Positions 26,714 through 35,329 of a stretch of DNA of 64,000 nt are shown here, one piece after another. The translations under genes were made by a program, and so were the position numbers. Under the pieces are notes generated by a model. The model did not search any database. It was not told the origin of the DNA and saw only the letters and a program-made list of their open reading frames with translations. The stretch comes from Streptomyces angustmyceticus (GTDB taxonomy: Bacteria; Actinomycetota; Actinomycetes; Streptomycetales; Streptomycetaceae): the NCBI RefSeq assembly GCF_019933235.1, contig NZ_CP082945.1, forward strand, positions 434,001-498,000, written 5' to 3'. Numbering within the stretch: the stretch's first letter is position 1; the number at the start of each line of letters is the position of its first letter.

Positions 26714-27318
26714 GACGCGGGGTGGGCGGTCGGCGGCCGGCGGGAGATCTGCAGCAGCGCCGGTTCGGCCGTGGCCCCCGCCGCCTCCCACCGCACCGAG
26801 GCCACATCGGGCGCGAAACAGGACACGGCGGCCTCGACGGCCTGCTGCGCCTGCTGGTTGGTGCTCGGGCAGCCGCAGCCTCCGGTGTCCCCGGCGCGCA
26901 GCCGCAGCGCCCCGCTGTCCGCGTCGAACTCCACGATGTCCGCGGGGTGTTGGCGGCGGACGCTGTCCAGGGCGCGGCCGATGCGCGTCACGGTGTCCTC
27001 GGGGTGCAGGTCGTGCAGCACCAGGAGGCTGGTCACCAGCTCGTCGCGCAGCAGCGCCGCCCGGGGGCCGTCGTCGCCGGTGGTGCTGCCCATGAGGTGC
27101 ATGATCCGGGCGAGTCCCGCGCCGTAGAAGTCCATCAGGACCCGGACGAGTTCCTCGGCGGCGGCGCCGGCCTCGCGGTCGCGCTGCGCGAGGCGGTCCA
27201 GCACCTCTTCGACGCGCCGCCCGGTCGTCTCCGCGTTCACGGTGCCCTGGGCCGCGGCGCCCTGGGGGACGCCGGCCCGGGGTGCGGCGGCCGGTGCCGT
27301 GGTGCCCCGGGCGCTCAT
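26710..27318 (-). CDS. NifU C-terminal-domain-like protein
   Basis: A 202-residue protein: an Ala/Gln-rich disordered start (1-35), a helical segment (about 40-120) containing EELVRVLMDFYGAGL, and a NifU_C-like domain (about 125-190) of the type that carries nascent Fe-S clusters. The usual CxxC site appears as GGCGCPST, a CxC pair, followed by helix QQAQQAVEAAVSCFAPDV with a third cysteine. It probably supplies or relays Fe-S clusters for the hydrogenase small subunit, or acts as an electron partner. It overlaps the large-subunit stop (ATGA). Confidence 0.75.
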   Translation of the reverse strand: MSARGTTAPAAAPRAGVPQGAAAQGTVNAETTGRRVEEVLDRLAQRDREAGAAAEELVRVLMDFYGAGLARIMHLMGSTTGDDGPRAALLRDELVTSLLVLHDLHPEDTVTRIGRALDSVRRQHPADIVEFDADSGALRLRAGDTGGCGCPSTNQQAQQAVEAAVSCFAPDVASVRWEAAGATAEPALLQISRRPPTAHPAS

Positions 27319-29099
27319 CCGGACAGTCCGCTCAGGCCGGTGGGCACGTGCATCTTCTGCACGGACCTGCCGTCCCCGACGTACATGTGGACGCCGCAGG
27401 GCAGGCACGGGTCGAAGCTGCGCACCGCGCGCATGATGTCGATGCCCTTGAAGTTCTCCGGGGTGTTCTCCTCGAAGATCGGGGTGTTCTGCACGGCGTC
27501 CTCGTACGGTCCGGGGGTGCCGTAGGTGTCACGGGTGCTGGCGTTCCACGGGGTGGGCGGGTACGGGTGGTAGTTGGCGATCTTCCCGTCCCGGATGACC
27601 ATGTGGTGCGAGAGCACGCCGCGCACCGCCTCGGTGAAGCCGCAGCCGATGGACTCGTCGGGGACCTCGAACTTCTCCCAGGTCTGGGTGCGCCCGGCCC
27701 GGACCTCTTCGAGCCCCTGCTCGGCGAAGTGCAGTGCCATGGCCGCCGTGTACGCCTGGAAGTAGGTGCGGGCGCGGTTGCGCTCCAGGGCGTTGCTCCA
27801 CTTCGGGATCTTCCATTCGAAGCGGGCCTCGGGCTTGGTCATGCTGCGCGGGAGGTCGATGGTGACGCTGTGGCCGGTGGCCTTGACGTACGGGGTGTCG
27901 ACGAGCCCGGACAGCGCGGTGGACCACAGCCGGGCGATCGGGCCGCCGCCGGTGTCCAGCGCCAGGTGCTCCTTGCCGTCGAACCAGCGCGGGGACATCA
28001 CCCAGCTGTACTTGTCGTTGAAGTCGCGCTTCTGCGGGGCGGGGATGGTGTGCTGGTTCCACGGGTGGCGCGGGTCGACGGGGTTGCCGAGCGGATCGTG
28101 GGTGACGAACTGCTCCTGGCCCTCCCAGTCCTGGTAATAGGAGCTGCCGAGCAGGATCCGGATGCCGAGGTTGATTTCGGTGAGGTCGTTGGTGACCAGC
28201 TTGCCGTCGACGATGACGCCGGGGGTGACGAACATCTTCCGTCCCCAGTCCGTCATGTTGCGGTAGGTGAAGTCGCAGTGCTCGGGGTCGTTCAGCGCGC
28301 CCCAGCAGCCCAGCAGCACCCGCCGCCGGCCGACCTCCTCGTATCCGGGCAGCGCCTCGTAGAAGAAGTCGAACAGGTCGTCGTGGAGCGGGACCACGCG
28401 CTTCATGAACTCGACGTAGCGCATCAGCCGGCTGAGGTAGTCGGTGAAGAGCTGGACGCTGGCGATGGTGCCGACGCCGCCCGGGTAGAGCGTGGAGGGG
28501 TGCACATGGCGGCCCTCCATGAGGCAGAACATCTCCCGGGTGTAGCGGCTGACCTGGAGCGCCTCGCGGTAGAACTCGCCCTCCAGGGGGTTGAGGGAGC
28601 TCATGATGTCGGCGATGGTGCGGTAGCCGTGCTCGGCCGCGTGCGGGGCCTCGGTGCGCTGGGCGAGTTCCCAGACGCCGGGGTTGGTCTCGCGGACCAT
28701 CTTTTCGCAGTAGTCGACGCCGACCAGGTTCTCCTGGAAGATGTTGTGGTCGAACATGTACTCGGCGGACTCGCCGAGGTTGATGATCCACTCCCCCAGG
28801 TGCGGGGGCTTCACCCCGTAGGCCATGTTCTGCGTGTAGACGGAGCAGGTGGCGTGGTTGTCACCGCAGATGCCGCAGATCCGGCTGGTGATGAAGTGCG
28901 CGTCGCGCGGGTCCTTGCCGCGCATGAAGACGCTGTAGCCGCGGAAGACGGAGGAGGTGCTGTAGCACTCCGCCACCCGCTTCTGCTTGAAGTCGATCTT
29001 CGTGTGGATGCCGAGGCTGCCCACGATCCGGGTGATCGGATCCCAGGACATCTCCGTCAGACCGCTGCCGTCACCGGCCGCCTTCGTCTTCGGTGCCAT
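27315..29099 (-). CDS. hhyL: Group 1h [NiFe] hydrogenase large subunit
   Basis: This 594-residue catalytic subunit holds the Ni-Fe(CN)2CO site. The four nickel-binding cysteines are Cys75 and Cys78 in RICGICGDNH and Cys565 and Cys568 in DPCLPCGVH. A 23-residue extension follows His571 and should be removed by the maturation protease. The motifs fit the actinobacterial high-affinity group 1h enzymes that oxidise atmospheric H2 during starvation or sporulation. It lies 85 nt after the small-subunit gene. No membrane anchor is encoded. Confidence 0.95.
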   Translation of the reverse strand: MAPKTKAAGDGSGLTEMSWDPITRIVGSLGIHTKIDFKQKRVAECYSTSSVFRGYSVFMRGKDPRDAHFITSRICGICGDNHATCSVYTQNMAYGVKPPHLGEWIINLGESAEYMFDHNIFQENLVGVDYCEKMVRETNPGVWELAQRTEAPHAAEHGYRTIADIMSSLNPLEGEFYREALQVSRYTREMFCLMEGRHVHPSTLYPGGVGTIASVQLFTDYLSRLMRYVEFMKRVVPLHDDLFDFFYEALPGYEEVGRRRVLLGCWGALNDPEHCDFTYRNMTDWGRKMFVTPGVIVDGKLVTNDLTEINLGIRILLGSSYYQDWEGQEQFVTHDPLGNPVDPRHPWNQHTIPAPQKRDFNDKYSWVMSPRWFDGKEHLALDTGGGPIARLWSTALSGLVDTPYVKATGHSVTIDLPRSMTKPEARFEWKIPKWSNALERNRARTYFQAYTAAMALHFAEQGLEEVRAGRTQTWEKFEVPDESIGCGFTEAVRGVLSHHMVIRDGKIANYHPYPPTPWNASTRDTYGTPGPYEDAVQNTPIFEENTPENFKGIDIMRAVRSFDPCLPCGVHMYVGDGRSVQKMHVPTGLSGLSG

Positions 29100-29184
29100 C
29101 GTGAGTGCCGTGCCCTTTCGTTGCGCGCGGAGGTGGGGTCGAACGGAGGTGCCGAGGAGCCGGACGGCTACGGACGGGGTGTGT

Positions 29185-30273
29185 TCACCACGGTTTGCGG
29201 TAGCCGGTGGTCAGTTGGTCGCCGCGATGCCGCCACTTGGGCTCGTGGTCGACGGTCTTGGCCGTGATGCCGCGCAGTCGGCGGACGACGCTGCCGTACG
29301 CGGCGCTCGCGGCGCTGGAGACCTTGCCGCCGGGCGGCTCGTCCATGAACGGCATGAACTTGTCGGGGAAGCCGGGCATGGTGCAGGCGATGCAGATACC
29401 GCCGACGTTCGGACAGCCGCCGATGCCGTCCATCCAGCCCCGCTTGGGCACGTTGCATTTGACCACGGGACCCCAGCATCCGAGCTTCACCGAGCACTTG
29501 GGCGAGTCGTAGGTGGTCGCGAACTGGCCCTGCTCGTAGTAGCCGGCCCGGTCGCAGCCCTCGTGCACGGTCGACCCGAAGAGCCAGGTGGGGCGCAGCT
29601 GGTCGTCCAGCGGAATCATCGGGGCCGAGCCCACCGCCTGGTAGAGCAGATAGGTGAGCGTCTCGGAGAAGTTGTCCGGCTGGATCGGGCAGCCGGGCAC
29701 GCAGACGATCGGGATGCCGGCCTTGGAGGTCCAGTCCCAGCCCAGGTAGTCGGGCACGCCCATGGCTCCGGTCGGGTTGCCCGCCATCGCGTGGATGCCG
29801 CCGTACGTGGCGCAGGTACCGATCGCGACCACGGCGAGCGCCTTGGGGGCGAGCCGGTCGATCCACTCGCTGGTGGTGATCGGCTGGCCGGTCTCCGGGT
29901 CGTCGCCGAAGCCGCACCAGTAGCCCTCCGGCTTGATGGACTCGTTGGGGATGGATCCCTCGATGACCAGCACGAACGGGTCGATCTCGCCGCGCTCGCC
30001 CTTGAAGAACCACTCGATGAACGCGTCCGCGCCCTGGACCGGGCCGCATTCGAAGTCGATCAGTGGCCAGTGGACGGCGATCTTGGGCAGCCCCGGCAGC
30101 ACACTGAGCGCGATCTCCTCAATGCTCGGCTGGGTCGCCGCGGTGAGCGACACGGAGTCGCCGTCGCAACTCAGGCCGGCGTTGATCCAGAGAATGTGGA
30201 TCGGGGACTCGTCCTCGGCGGACGGCTTTCCGTTCGCAGCGGCCTGCGCGGCCACGCTCGAAGCTGCAGACAT
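29185..30273 (-). CDS. hhyS: Group 1h [NiFe] hydrogenase small subunit
   Basis: This 362-residue electron-transfer subunit carries three Fe-S clusters. Cluster ligands lie in GLSCDGDSVS (Cys36), IGTCATYGGI, VPGCPIQPDN, HEGCDRAG and the run of cysteines KCSVKLGCWGP to GICIACTMP. In standard small subunits the first motif is CxxC; here the second position is Asp39, the CxxD signature known for actinobacterial-type enzymes, where Asp ligates the proximal cluster. There is no Tat signal, so the enzyme stays in the cytoplasm. ATG at 30273 has GAGGAG upstream. It is the first gene of the operon. Confidence 0.95.
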   Translation of the reverse strand: MSAASSVAAQAAANGKPSAEDESPIHILWINAGLSCDGDSVSLTAATQPSIEEIALSVLPGLPKIAVHWPLIDFECGPVQGADAFIEWFFKGERGEIDPFVLVIEGSIPNESIKPEGYWCGFGDDPETGQPITTSEWIDRLAPKALAVVAIGTCATYGGIHAMAGNPTGAMGVPDYLGWDWTSKAGIPIVCVPGCPIQPDNFSETLTYLLYQAVGSAPMIPLDDQLRPTWLFGSTVHEGCDRAGYYEQGQFATTYDSPKCSVKLGCWGPVVKCNVPKRGWMDGIGGCPNVGGICIACTMPGFPDKFMPFMDEPPGGKVSSAASAAYGSVVRRLRGITAKTVDHEPKWRHRGDQLTTGYRKPW

Positions 30274-30435
30274 GGGGATGGCTCCTCGGCAGATATGCAA
30301 CGAAAGCACTCATTCAAGGCTTCCATCCACCTTGGTAACACCGATCCGGAGCCGTGGGGCGGTCACAAGGGGCCGTTGTGGTGAACCGCCCGGCCACTCG
30401 GTCCGCCGCCGGGCCCCGCCCCGACGGAGAACGCC

Positions 30436-30473
30436 GGGAGCCGGGTGACCGCCCGCGCGGCCACCCGGCTCCC
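30436..30473. terminator. Hairpin terminator after the DUF4232 gene
   Basis: A perfect 12-bp stem (GGGAGCCGGGTG and its complement) with a 14-nt loop lies just beyond the lipoprotein stop codon and insulates the hydrogenase promoter region (30274-30435). Confidence 0.65.
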
Positions 30474-30490
30474 GTGTCGTCGTACCGCGG

Positions 30491-31237
30491 TCAGCCCAGT
30501 CCCCCGGCCTCCACCGCGGTCACCTCGAACCGTCCGCCGCACACCCGCAGTCCGGCACTGCCGGTGGTCATCGACTCCTTCGATCCGGGCGGGTAGACGA
30601 AGACGAGCTGCGAGCGGTCCCAGCACGGAGTGTCCGAGACGCCCTCGTTGAGGGTGTGCAGCACGGCGTGCGCGCTCTGCCCCGGCTGGAGCCGGATGGC
30701 GCCGCCGGAGCCGCCCCAGCGGGTGGCGGGCCTGCCGACGGCCGAGCCGTCCCGCTTGATCAGCGAGACCCCGGGGTAGCCCCGCAGCGAACAGGCCGTC
30801 TTGCCGTTGTTGGTGAAGACGAGAGGGTAGCGGACGTTGCCCGCGCCCATGTCGGAGGGGCCCAGGCGCAGCGACATCCGGGCGGCGGTGCAGCGGTCCG
30901 AGGCCGTCATGGCGGAGGCCTGGGACTCCGTGGCACCCGGCGTCCTGCCGGTCGGCTTGCCGCCCGGAGACGTCGCCTTGGCCGAGGCCGCCGACGGCCC
31001 CTGACCGGGCACCGAGGACTGGGGCTTCGCGGCGGACGAGGTGCCCGCGCCGCCCGCCGACTGCGACCCGTCACCGCTCCGCGCGTTGTGGGACGTACGG
31101 GGTGCGGCGGCCGACGAGGGGTGCGATGCGGCATCGGGCCCGCCCTGGCAGGCGGTGAGCGCGAGCGCCGCGACGGCGATCAGCGATCCCGCGGCGACAC
31201 GACGGCCGCGGCCGCGTGTCTTGATGATGAGCGACAT
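30491..31237 (-). CDS. DUF4232 lipoprotein
   Basis: This 248-residue exported protein has a signal peptide ending in the lipobox LTAC (Cys30), so it should be lipid-anchored on the outer membrane face. Residues 31-110 are a Ser/Ala/Gly/Pro-rich linker. The C-terminal 130 residues are a DUF4232 domain with CTAARMSLRLGPSDMGAGN, FTNNGKTACSLRGYPGVS and paired cysteines likely forming disulfides. The function of this abundant streptomycete family is unknown. It is monocistronic. Confidence 0.85.
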   Translation of the reverse strand: MSLIIKTRGRGRRVAAGSLIAVAALALTACQGGPDAASHPSSAAAPRTSHNARSGDGSQSAGGAGTSSAAKPQSSVPGQGPSAASAKATSPGGKPTGRTPGATESQASAMTASDRCTAARMSLRLGPSDMGAGNVRYPLVFTNNGKTACSLRGYPGVSLIKRDGSAVGRPATRWGGSGGAIRLQPGQSAHAVLHTLNEGVSDTPCWDRSQLVFVYPPGSKESMTTGSAGLRVCGGRFEVTAVEAGGLG

Positions 31238-31670
31238 AAGTGTCCCCCTCGTCGGGTAGGTGCGAGCTCTCGTCGTGGGGTGGGTACGGTCCGGTGCTCC
31301 AGCCAGCGTGGCCCGGGGCGCTGCCGGTCCGCTAACGAGGCACTAACACACCGCTAACGAGCCGGAGTGCTCGGCACGCCGGTGACCCCGGCTATCGGTG
31401 TGACCAGCCGGTATTCGGGGCGTGTCGCTCAGAATCGCAGAATATTCCCGAGTTGCGGACACGCCACCGCCATGTTCGGCCGTTCCGCCGACCGAGAACA
31501 CCGCCCCCGGGGGCGCAGGGGCCCCGCCGGGCCCGTGCGGCGACTCCGGGCCCGGGCGGCACCCGCGGGCCGGGCGGTTTCTCCCGGGGCCGGTGGTTTC
31601 CCCGGTCCCGCTGTGCCTGCCTGCCTCCGGGCCCGTTACGCCCTGTCGCTGACGCGTCGCGATCCCCGCT
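31238..31670. other. Intergenic region without a clear gene
   Basis: About 430 nt upstream of the DUF4232 gene. It must hold that gene's promoter. Open frames on both strands have skewed Arg/Pro-rich composition and no start-site support, so I read it as non-coding. Confidence 0.4.
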
Positions 31671-31949
31671 CGCCCGGTTGACGGCCGACAGCACCGCCCG
31701 CGCCGAGGCCGCCAGGAGGGAGGTGTCCTGACCGGCGCCCCGGTACGCGTCGCCGCCGAGCAGGCACCGCGCATGGGCGAGAGCGCCACCGTCGGGTCCC
31801 TGGCCGACCGGATGCCCGGCGCGGGCGAGGACGGCGACGGGATACCCGGCGGCGGCCATCGCGTCGCCGGAGGCGGCGAGCGGGTCGCCGCCGGTGCCTT
31901 CGTAGCGCCCCCGCAGTCGGCGGAGCGGGTACGGGGCAGGGCGAGTCCT
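31671..31949 (-). pseudogene. Possible decayed DUF5133-like gene
   Basis: The minus-strand frame reads PAPYPLRRLRGRYEGTG, then AAGYPVAVLARAGHPVGQ and ALAHARCLLGGDAY. Its pattern resembles the short streptomycete DUF5133 proteins, which start with a P.P..LRRL..RY segment. There is no start codon before this similarity: the frame is closed by TGA just upstream, while a neighbouring frame offers GTG. A one-base frameshift or loss of the start would explain this. The match is by eye and weak. Confidence 0.3.
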
Positions 31950-32004
31950 TCACAAACCGGAGGGAGACCGGCAGCACCGCACCCCGCGGCGGGCGCCGGT
32001 CGCG

Positions 32005-32067
32005 TCAGGCCCCGCCGCGGCAGCCGAGAAGGAGACCACGCAGCGTCATGCCGGGTGCCGTGACCAC
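32005..32067 (-). CDS. Possible 20-residue leader peptide
   Basis: A 20-codon frame from GTG (VVTAPGMTLRGLLLGCRGGA) has a good ribosome site, GAGGAG, 7 nt upstream. It lies ahead of the possible DUF5133-like remnant, with a GACCGG...CCGGTC inverted repeat after its stop. It could be a leader peptide or chance. Coding support is only the ribosome site. Confidence 0.25.
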   Translation of the reverse strand: MVTAPGMTLRGLLLGCRGGA

Positions 32068-32148
32068 GGTTCAACTCCTCAGTGCGTGGCCGCGCACGGG
32101 CGGCCGCCGATTACCGTCGGGCCCCCGGCATTGGACAGGATGGGCGGC

Positions 32149-32682
32149 ATGACCGAGATCCGCACCCCCCGCCTCATCCTCCGCCGCTGGACCGACGACG
32201 ACCTCGCCCCCATGGCGGACATCAACGCGGACCCGGTGGTCATGCGCTGGATCGGCGACGGTTCCGTCCTGAGCCTGGAGCAGACCGCCGAAGAGATCGA
32301 ACGGTGGGAGGAGGAGTGGGACGACGAGGGCTTCGGCCTCTTCGCCGTCGAGTTGCTCGCCTCGGGCGAACTGGCCGGATGCGTGGGTCTGTCCGTACCC
32401 GGTTTCCTTCCGGACGCGGCGGACGAGGTGGCGATCAGCTGGCGCTTCGGACGGCAGTACTGGGGCCAGGGCTATGCCTCCGAAGCCGCCCAGGCCGTGC
32501 TGGAGTTCGCCCTCCAGGACCGCGGCCTGGACCGTGTCATCGCCGTCAACCGGCTCGGCCACGAGGCCTCGGCCAACGTCCTGCGCAAGCTCGGTATGGC
32601 CGTCGAGCGGGAGGCGACACATCCGGAGTACGGGCATGCGCTGACGGTGCACAGCATTGATCTCACGGAGTACCAGGGCTGA
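32149..32682 (+). CDS. GNAT-family N-acetyltransferase (RimJ/RimL type)
   Basis: This 177-residue enzyme transfers acetyl from acetyl-CoA to an amine, probably a protein N terminus or small molecule. It opens with TEIRTPRLILRRWTDDD, the usual start of the RimJ/RimL group, and has the acetyl-CoA-binding WGQGYASEAAQAVLEF segment and the later NVLRKLGM motif. ATG at 32149 fits the family N terminus; ATG at 32140 is in frame but has its ribosome site too close. It is monocistronic. Confidence 0.85.
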   Translation: MTEIRTPRLILRRWTDDDLAPMADINADPVVMRWIGDGSVLSLEQTAEEIERWEEEWDDEGFGLFAVELLASGELAGCVGLSVPGFLPDAADEVAISWRFGRQYWGQGYASEAAQAVLEFALQDRGLDRVIAVNRLGHEASANVLRKLGMAVEREATHPEYGHALTVHSIDLTEYQG

Positions 32683-32762
32683 GCGGGGCTCAGGGCTCGG
32701 CCGCGGTCCGAGAAATCCGACGGGAGCCTCCCCTGCTCCTCGGTCGTCAGGCGTGCGGACGC

Positions 32763-32783
32763 GGCGGCGTCTCGAACGCCGCC
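32763..32783. terminator. Candidate hairpin terminator
   Basis: An 8-bp perfect stem (GGCGGCGT with ACGCCGCC, loop CTCGA) followed by a C/T-rich run, between the converging GNAT and MFS genes. Confidence 0.5.
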
Positions 32784-32881
32784 CCTCCCCCACCACCCGC
32801 GAGCCCTCCGGAGAGGGAGAGGGGGCGGAGGCCGGGGGACAGGCCGGGGACGCGGCAAGGCGCGCGTACCGCGCGTCCGGG

Positions 32882-35329
32882 TCAGCCGGTGACCGCCGAC
32901 GGCTGGGCGAGGTCCAGGTCGAGGGTCTCGTGGGCGCCGTCGGCGAGGGATATGCCGACGGCGTGCGGTGGGTGGCCGGCCGCGGTGAGGGTGTAGTGGG
33001 ACGCGCTCAGGCCGGAGAAGGCGAAGGCGCCGTCGGGGCCGGTGACGGTGTGCCCGGCGACCGTGCCGTCCTCGACGAGGGTCACGGCGGCCTCGGCGAG
33101 CGGCCGTCCGTGCGGTCCCCGTACCGTTCCGCAGACGGTGGTGGCCGGCCGCAGACGGGTCTCCTGGCGTTCCGGCTCGCCGCCGGAGAGGTGCAGGGCG
33201 CGGGCCTGCGGCTGATGGCCGGGGGCGCTGAGCACCAGGGTGTACGGGCCGGGCGGCAGCAGGGCGACGTCCCAGCTTCCGTCGGCGGCGGAGGCCGTAC
33301 GGGCCACCACGTCGCCGGCGGCATCGGTGAGGACGATGCTGCCGCCGGCCAGTGGCGCGCCTTCCGGGCCGCCGAGCAGCACGCCGCCCAGGCGGCCGGT
33401 GCCGGCGAGCAGCAGATCGACCCGGACCGACGTGCCCCCGCCGCGGTAGAGGGCGGAGGCGGCATACGGGGTGTGGCCGGGCGCGGCGCCCGTCAGGACA
33501 TAGGTGCCCGCCGCGGGGGCGGCCAGCGCGTAGCGTCCGTCGGCGGCGGCCGTGGTGATGCCGGCCTGGCGCCCCTGCCGGTCGATCAGGGTGATGCTCG
33601 CTCCCGGGACGGGAAGGCCGGCGGCGTCCAGGACACGGCCCGCGAACCCGGGGCGGACAGCGGCCGGTGGGGCCACTTCCGCCCCGATGGGGGCGGACGC
33701 TCCGGTCGGGGCGGACGCTCCATGGGTGGCCGGCGGGGTCCCGGACGGCGCCGGCTTCACGAGGCCGGACGCCCCGTCGCCGGAGTCGACCGCACCACCG
33801 GTGCCGGCGCCGGCCGCTTCCCCGGCAGCGTCGTCCGTGCTCTGCGCGACCAGGGTCGGCCGGGACACCTGGCGCGCCGAGGGGAGGAAGGAGGCCAGGA
33901 CGACACCGACGACGACGGCGGCCGTGGCGATCAGGAAGGAGACCCGGAACCCGGCCATCGTCGGCACCGTGGCCGCTCCCATCCGCTGGGACATATGGGC
34001 CAGCACCATGCCGATCACGGCGCTGGACACCGAGGTGCCGATCGAGCGCATCAGGGTGTTCAGACCATTGGCCGCACCGGTCTCGGAGGGGTCGACGGCG
34101 CCGATGATCAGCGCGGGCAGCGAGGAGTACGCCAGGCCGATACCGGCGCCGAGGACCACCGCGATGATGACGGTCTGCCAGGGGGCCGTCATCAGCCCCA
34201 TGCCCGCGCCGTAGCCGATCGCGATGACCAGCATGCCCAGCAGCAGCGAGACCTTGGGGCCGCGCCGGGCGGCGATCCGCGCGTACAGCGGGGCGACGAG
34301 CATCATCGTCAGGCCCAGCGGCGCCATGCACAGGCCGGCCACCACCATGGACTGGCCGAGGCCGTAGCCGGTCGACTCGGGCAGCTGCAACAACTGCGGG
34401 AGCACCAGGGAGACCGCGTAGAAGGCCACCCCGACGGTGATCGAGGCGAGGTTGGTCAGCAGGACCTCGCGGCGGGCGGTGGTCCGCAGATCGACCAGGG
34501 GGTCGGCGATGCGCAGCTCCATCACGCCCCACAGCACCAGGATCAGGGCCGCGATACCGAACAGGCCGAGGGTGGTGGGCGAGCCCCAACCCCAGTCGCT
34601 GCCCTTGGTGATGGGCAGCAGCAGGGCCACCAGCCCGGCCGACAGCCCGAGGGCGCCCGCCACATCGAAGCGGCCCCGGGCCCGCACGGTGCTCTCCGGG
34701 ACGGTCAGGAAGGTGAGCAGCATCGACAGCACGCCGAGGCCGGCGGCGCCGAAGAACAGGGTGTGCCAGTCGGCGTGTTGGGCGACCAGGGCCGCGACCG
34801 GCAGCGCGAGTCCGCCGCCCACACCTATCGACGAACTCATCAGGCCCATGGCCGAGCCGAGCCGTTCGCACGGCAGCTCGTCGCGCATGATGCCGATGCC
34901 GAGCGGAATGGCGCCCATGGCGAAGCCCTGCAGCGCCCGACCCGCGATCATGGTGAGCAGGTCGCTGGTGAACCCGCAGATCAGCGAGCCGACGACCATG
35001 ACGGCGAGGCTGGTCAGCAGCATCCGCCGCTTGCCGTAGAGGTCACCGAGGCGCCCCATGATGGGCGTCGAGACGGCACCCGCGAGGAGCGTGGCCGTCA
35101 GCACCCATGTGGCATTGCTGGGGGCCGTGTCGAGCAGCACCGGAAGGTCCTTGATGACCGGCACCAGCAGGGTCTGCATGACGGCGACGACGATGCCGGA
35201 GAAGGCGAGGACCGGGACGATGCCGCCGCGGGTTCTGCGGTGCCCTCCCGCGGCGCGGTCGGGCACGGGGGGCTCGGCAGCGGTGTCCGCCGCCCTTCCG
35301 GGGAGTTGGTCCGTCGTCGTCCGGGTCAT
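32882..35329 (-). CDS. MFS drug-type exporter fused to carboxypeptidase-regulatory-like domains
   Basis: An 815-residue fusion. Residues 40-480 are a 14-helix DHA2-type major facilitator with GRLGDLYGKRRML between helices 2 and 3 and a motif-C-like GVGGGLALP. A Ser/Thr/Ala/Pro linker (about 490-560) leads to three consecutive domains of about 80 residues, each with a PxxGAxVTLxxxxG...T...G.Y.L pattern typical of carboxypeptidase-regulatory-like folds. With 14 helices the tail should lie in the cytoplasm unless topology differs. GGAGG lies 8 nt before the ATG. The cargo is unknown; the butyrolactone locus next door is a suggestive neighbour. Confidence 0.85.
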   Translation of the reverse strand: MTRTTTDQLPGRAADTAAEPPVPDRAAGGHRRTRGGIVPVLAFSGIVVAVMQTLLVPVIKDLPVLLDTAPSNATWVLTATLLAGAVSTPIMGRLGDLYGKRRMLLTSLAVMVVGSLICGFTSDLLTMIAGRALQGFAMGAIPLGIGIMRDELPCERLGSAMGLMSSSIGVGGGLALPVAALVAQHADWHTLFFGAAGLGVLSMLLTFLTVPESTVRARGRFDVAGALGLSAGLVALLLPITKGSDWGWGSPTTLGLFGIAALILVLWGVMELRIADPLVDLRTTARREVLLTNLASITVGVAFYAVSLVLPQLLQLPESTGYGLGQSMVVAGLCMAPLGLTMMLVAPLYARIAARRGPKVSLLLGMLVIAIGYGAGMGLMTAPWQTVIIAVVLGAGIGLAYSSLPALIIGAVDPSETGAANGLNTLMRSIGTSVSSAVIGMVLAHMSQRMGAATVPTMAGFRVSFLIATAAVVVGVVLASFLPSARQVSRPTLVAQSTDDAAGEAAGAGTGGAVDSGDGASGLVKPAPSGTPPATHGASAPTGASAPIGAEVAPPAAVRPGFAGRVLDAAGLPVPGASITLIDRQGRQAGITTAAADGRYALAAPAAGTYVLTGAAPGHTPYAASALYRGGGTSVRVDLLLAGTGRLGGVLLGGPEGAPLAGGSIVLTDAAGDVVARTASAADGSWDVALLPPGPYTLVLSAPGHQPQARALHLSGGEPERQETRLRPATTVCGTVRGPHGRPLAEAAVTLVEDGTVAGHTVTGPDGAFAFSGLSASHYTLTAAGHPPHAVGISLADGAHETLDLDLAQPSAVTG

